Shown here: positions 61,475-64,000 of the stretch, one piece after another
How the letters are laid out: each line of letters starts with the position of its first letter
Position numbering within the stretch: the first letter of the stretch is position 1
DNA from: Rossellomorea vietnamensis
GTDB lineage: Bacteria; Bacillota; Bacilli; Bacillales; Bacillaceae_B
Length of the DNA stretch: 64,000 nt
Direction: 5' to 3'
NCBI RefSeq assembly: GCF_001305855.1
Contig: NZ_LIXZ01000004.1
Span: 124,001 to 188,000, forward strand
Translations under genes and position numbers: made by a program
The notes under the pieces: model-generated
What the model was told of the DNA's origin: nothing
Database searches by the model: none
Seen by the model: only the letters and a program-made list of their open reading frames with translations

Positions 61475-62740
61475 ATGGAAGAAAGATTAAAAGCCATCGC
61501 CATAGGCGTTAATACGAAGGATAAGAACAATGACTTTGAGTATTCGATCTTAGAGTTGAAAGGATTGGCCGATGCCAGGCAAATCGATGTCGTCGGCGAA
61601 CTTACGCAAAACCTGCCCCGGCCGAATCATGTGCATTATATCGGAAAAGGGAAGATTGACGAACTGTTGCCACTTATTGAAGAATGGGATGCCGATGTTC
61701 TCATTACGAACGATGAGCTCTCTCCCTCGCAGATCAGGGTCCTTGAAGAAAAGCTTGATGTGCGGGTGATGGACAGAACGATGCTGATTCTTGATATTTT
61801 TGCCGAACGGGCGAAAACCCGTGAAGCCCAACTGCAAGTCGAGGTGGCACAGCTGCAATACATGCTGCCCCGTCTGGTTGGTCGCCGGGAATCACTGGGT
61901 CGTCAGGGTGGCGGTTCGGGGCTTGCCAACCGTGGAGCCGGTGAAACGAAGCTTGAGCTTGACCGCCGACGGATTGAAGAAAAAATCACAGCTTTGAATA
62001 AAGAACTGGATTCACTCGTTGATTTGCGAACAACACAGCGAAAGCAGCGGAAAAAGAGTGAAATTCCCGTCGTGTCCCTTGTGGGATACACGAATGCGGG
62101 TAAATCAACGACCATGAATGCATTTGTCGAAACCTTCCATCCAAACGAGAACAAACAGGTATTCGAGAAGGATATGTTATTTGCGACCCTGGAGACATCG
62201 GTAAGGAACATCACCCTGCCGGATAAAAAAGAATTTCTCCTGACAGATACGGTCGGGTTCGTGAACAAACTGCCCCATCAGCTGGTCAAGGCGTTCCGTT
62301 CCACTCTGGAAGAAGTACTGGAAGCGGATCTCATCATACACGTGGTAGACTATTCTGATCCCCATCATGAGAAATTGATGAACGTGACTGACAAAACGCT
62401 TGAAGGCATTGGAGTAGGAGATATTCCGGTCATCTATGCCTTTAATAAAGCAGAGTTAGTGGAAGGAGAAGTTCCGAGAGTCGAAAAGGATCGAATTTAT
62501 TTATCGGCCAAGAAGAGAATCGGGATGGACGAATTGCTCCATGTTGTGAAAAGCTATATTTTTAAAGACTACAAAAAGTGTCAGATGCTTATTCCATTTG
62601 ATAAAGGTCATTTGATTTCTTATTTCAATGAACAAGCAAATGTAGTGGAAACAGAATATGAAGAATCAGGGACGAAATTGACCCTTGAGTGCAAGGTAAG
62701 TGACTTTGAGAAGTATCAACAGTATATCGTTCATGAATAA
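61475..62740 (+). CDS. hflX: Ribosome-associated GTPase HflX
   Basis: A 421-residue HflX-family GTPase. An N-terminal HflX domain (about 1-180; NHVHYIGKGKIDELLPLIEE, GRRESLGRQGGGSGLANRGAGETKLE) precedes the G domain: G1 GYTNAGKST, G3 DTVGF, G4 NKAE and G5 SAKK. HflX splits or rescues stalled ribosomes and in some Firmicutes confers macrolide-lincosamide tolerance. The true start is ATG 61475; the frame open to 61370 lies in the leader. Confidence 0.95.
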   Translation: MEERLKAIAIGVNTKDKNNDFEYSILELKGLADARQIDVVGELTQNLPRPNHVHYIGKGKIDELLPLIEEWDADVLITNDELSPSQIRVLEEKLDVRVMDRTMLILDIFAERAKTREAQLQVEVAQLQYMLPRLVGRRESLGRQGGGSGLANRGAGETKLELDRRRIEEKITALNKELDSLVDLRTTQRKQRKKSEIPVVSLVGYTNAGKSTTMNAFVETFHPNENKQVFEKDMLFATLETSVRNITLPDKKEFLLTDTVGFVNKLPHQLVKAFRSTLEEVLEADLIIHVVDYSDPHHEKLMNVTDKTLEGIGVGDIPVIYAFNKAELVEGEVPRVEKDRIYLSAKKRIGMDELLHVVKSYIFKDYKKCQMLIPFDKGHLISYFNEQANVVETEYEESGTKLTLECKVSDFEKYQQYIVHE

Positions 62741-62748
62741 CATGGAAA

Positions 62749-62787
62749 GACAGGGCCTTTTTCTAATCGAAAGGTCCTGTTTTTTAC
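62749..62787 (+). terminator. Terminator of hflX
   Basis: ACAGGGCCTTT and AAAGGTCCTGT form an 11-bp stem, followed by TTTTTAC. Confidence 0.85.
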
Positions 62788-62945
62788 TTTTAGTATTGCC
62801 GGGTACTTCACGGGAAACCTATCAAGAATAGGTTCAGACGGGTATTTCAATACATCTACCGGGCACTTAGGACGAGTCTTAAGAAAAGTTTACCCATATT
62901 CAGGAAAGGGTAGAGTGGCTAATAATAAAGGAGGATGCTGTAACA

Positions 62946-63422
62946 ATGATAGCAAACTACACAAAGACGTCTTCAACTCGGAATCTATGGGCCGGTATCT
63001 TATTTGGGATGGGGATCGTGGCATTTATCGATGAAGCAGTATTTCATCAGTTGCTTCATTGGCATCATTTTTATGACAAGTCCACCACATCGATCGGGCT
63101 CGTATCTGATGGTTTTTTTCATGCATTTAGCTGGTTTGCTACTATCGGTGGTTTGTTTATGTTCGCTGACTTACGCCGTAAGAAAGGGCTGTGGAAGAAA
63201 AGATGGTGGGGAGGCATTTTGCTTGGAGCAGGAGGGTTTCAATTGTATGACGGAACAGTGCAGCATAAGCTGATGGGGCTTCATCAGATCCGTTATGTGG
63301 AGAATCTCCTTATCTATGATATGGTCTGGAATGCGAGTGCGGCAGCTATGATTCTTGTCGGGGTTGTAATGGTATTGAATACGAGATATAGAAAATATGA
63401 GAATACCGCAAATGCAAACTGA
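62946..63422 (+). CDS. DUF2243 membrane protein
   Basis: A 158-residue membrane protein with four predicted helices and several conserved His residues (EAVFHQLLHWHHFYD; FHAFSW; VQHKLMGLHQIR). I recognise DUF2243. The next gene is a CtaG-like protein 34 bases downstream, a pairing known in Bacillaceae; it may take part in haem-copper oxidase assembly, but no function is proved. Ribosome site AAAGGAGG. Confidence 0.85.
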   Translation: MIANYTKTSSTRNLWAGILFGMGIVAFIDEAVFHQLLHWHHFYDKSTTSIGLVSDGFFHAFSWFATIGGLFMFADLRRKKGLWKKRWWGGILLGAGGFQLYDGTVQHKLMGLHQIRYVENLLIYDMVWNASAAAMILVGVVMVLNTRYRKYENTANAN

Positions 63423-63456
63423 TCATTCTATCTTAAACGTATCTCAAGGAGTGGGA

Positions 63457-64000
63457 ATGAATTCTCATATTCTACTAGCCGTTCCTTTTATAGTTGTATT
63501 AATACTGTACCTCCTTGCTGTGGTAGTTTCCAATCGTAAGCATAAACAATGGCCGATTTCCCGTACAATTTTATGGATCATCGGTGTCGGCTGTGCAGTG
63601 GTTGCTGTATCAGGACCGGTGGCTCAGCGGGCACATATGGAGTTTTCTTTTCATATGCTTGGTCATCTGCTTTTAGGAATGCTGGCCCCTCTTCTGTTGG
63701 TACTCGCTGCTCCGATAACACTTACACTGCGGACGTTGCCAGTCACCCTTGCCAGGAGACTGTCCTACATACTTAAAAGACGCATTATGGGAATAGTGAG
63801 TGACCCCATTGTCGCTGCCATCCTCAATGTTGGAGGTCTGTGGGTTCTTTATACCACCAGTTTGTACGAGGCAATGCATCACAATATACTCCTATATCTA
63901 TTCATACACATCCATGTCTTCCTGGCTGGATATCTTTTTACAATATCCATGATTTATATTGATCCGGCCCCGCATAGAACAGGATATATTTACAGAGGGA
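63457..64000 (+). CDS. CtaG-like cytochrome c oxidase assembly protein, 5' part
   Basis: The first ~181 residues of a multi-helix membrane protein; the frame runs off the right edge, so the C-terminus is missing. Features fit the caa3-type CtaG family: SGPVAQRAHMEFSFHMLGHLLLGMLAPLLLVLAAP and LYLFIHIHVFLAGYLFTISMIYIDP(A)PHR, with several conserved His that may bind copper. Start ATG 63457 follows AAGGAG. It likely helps build CuB of cytochrome oxidase. Confidence 0.88.
   Translation, partial: MNSHILLAVPFIVVLILYLLAVVVSNRKHKQWPISRTILWIIGVGCAVVAVSGPVAQRAHMEFSFHMLGHLLLGMLAPLLLVLAAPITLTLRTLPVTLARRLSYILKRRIMGIVSDPIVAAILNVGGLWVLYTTSLYEAMHHNILLYLFIHIHVFLAGYLFTISMIYIDPAPHRTGYIYRG

Noticed and set aside
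1-64000. Search for CRISPR arrays, tRNA/rRNA genes, IS elements and defence islands
   Set aside because: No direct repeat-spacer arrays, no rRNA/tRNA signatures, no transposase, integrase or restriction-like genes were seen by reading both strands.

Overview
The window looks like a chromosomal segment of an aerobic, low-to-mid GC Bacillaceae species. A Bacillus/Rossellomorea-like organism is my best guess from the gene content; the species cannot be fixed from sequence reading alone. Supporting signs are strong AGGAGG-type ribosome binding sites, frequent TTG/GTG starts, dense intrinsic terminators, lysine, SAM and purine riboswitches of the Bacillus type, a CYP102 P450 with its FatR/Bm3R1-type repressor, a CcpA-type cre site, and small genes of the DUF1836, DUF2935 and DUF3934 kind. 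I see no rRNA or tRNA genes, CRISPR array, integrase, transposase or replication origin.

Layout. 0-7 kb: end of a prolyl 4-hydroxylase-like gene, a drug/metabolite exporter divergent from a cupin-XRE regulator, a DUF2935 gene, lysA under a lysine riboswitch, and two orphan peptide-type ABC permeases. 7-19 kb: a 1237-residue secreted subtilase, a LysR regulator divergent from a YhgE/Pip membrane protein, DUF1836, htpX, a leaderless amidase and an rlmCD-type methyltransferase. 19-26 kb: a second orphan permease pair with a lipoprotein, an amino acid permease, selO, an alcohol dehydrogenase-family oxidoreductase and a cysteine hydrolase. 26-36 kb: a self-regulated TetR/ABC exporter, nei, mmuP-mmuM under a SAM riboswitch, a Gfo/Idh dehydrogenase and a lipoprotein nucleosidase under a guanine-type riboswitch. 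36-47 kb: an SDR, a TRM11-like methyltransferase, a des desaturase followed by a degenerate DesR-like gene, the PiT/DUF47 phosphate pair, rluF, a TipA-like MerR gene, two recently duplicated cold-shock genes, dbpA and an AraC regulator. 47-54 kb: a LacI-controlled glucan/oligosaccharide operon (GH-type glucosidase plus sugar ABC genes lacking an ATPase). 54-64 kb: CYP102 and its repressor, a 44-residue membrane peptide, an SDR, a PAS-chemoreceptor, hflX behind an elaborate leader, DUF2243 and a ctaG-like gene running off the end.

Themes. Several genes are controlled by RNA: three metabolite riboswitches, two cold-shock leaders and a probable ribosome-stalling attenuator upstream of hflX. Several regulators sit beside their own palindromic operators (TetR at 26.5 kb, MerR at 42.5 kb, LacI at 47.8-48.95 kb, FatR at 57.6-58.3 kb). 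A dispersed repeat with 14-bp ends (GAGGGACGGACCTC and its complement) occurs in several places; three two-armed copies have the same 65-bp length but different, self-complementary centres.

Most interesting candidates: the hflX leader, whose short ORF carries an Arg-Leu-Arg motif like macrolide-arrest peptides and whose codons can pair with a downstream terminator-like arm; the DesR-like protein with the phospho-acceptor Asp changed to Asn and no DNA-binding domain; the guanine-riboswitch-controlled extracellular nucleosidase with the catalytic Asp changed to Asn; and the paralogous orphan permease cassettes.
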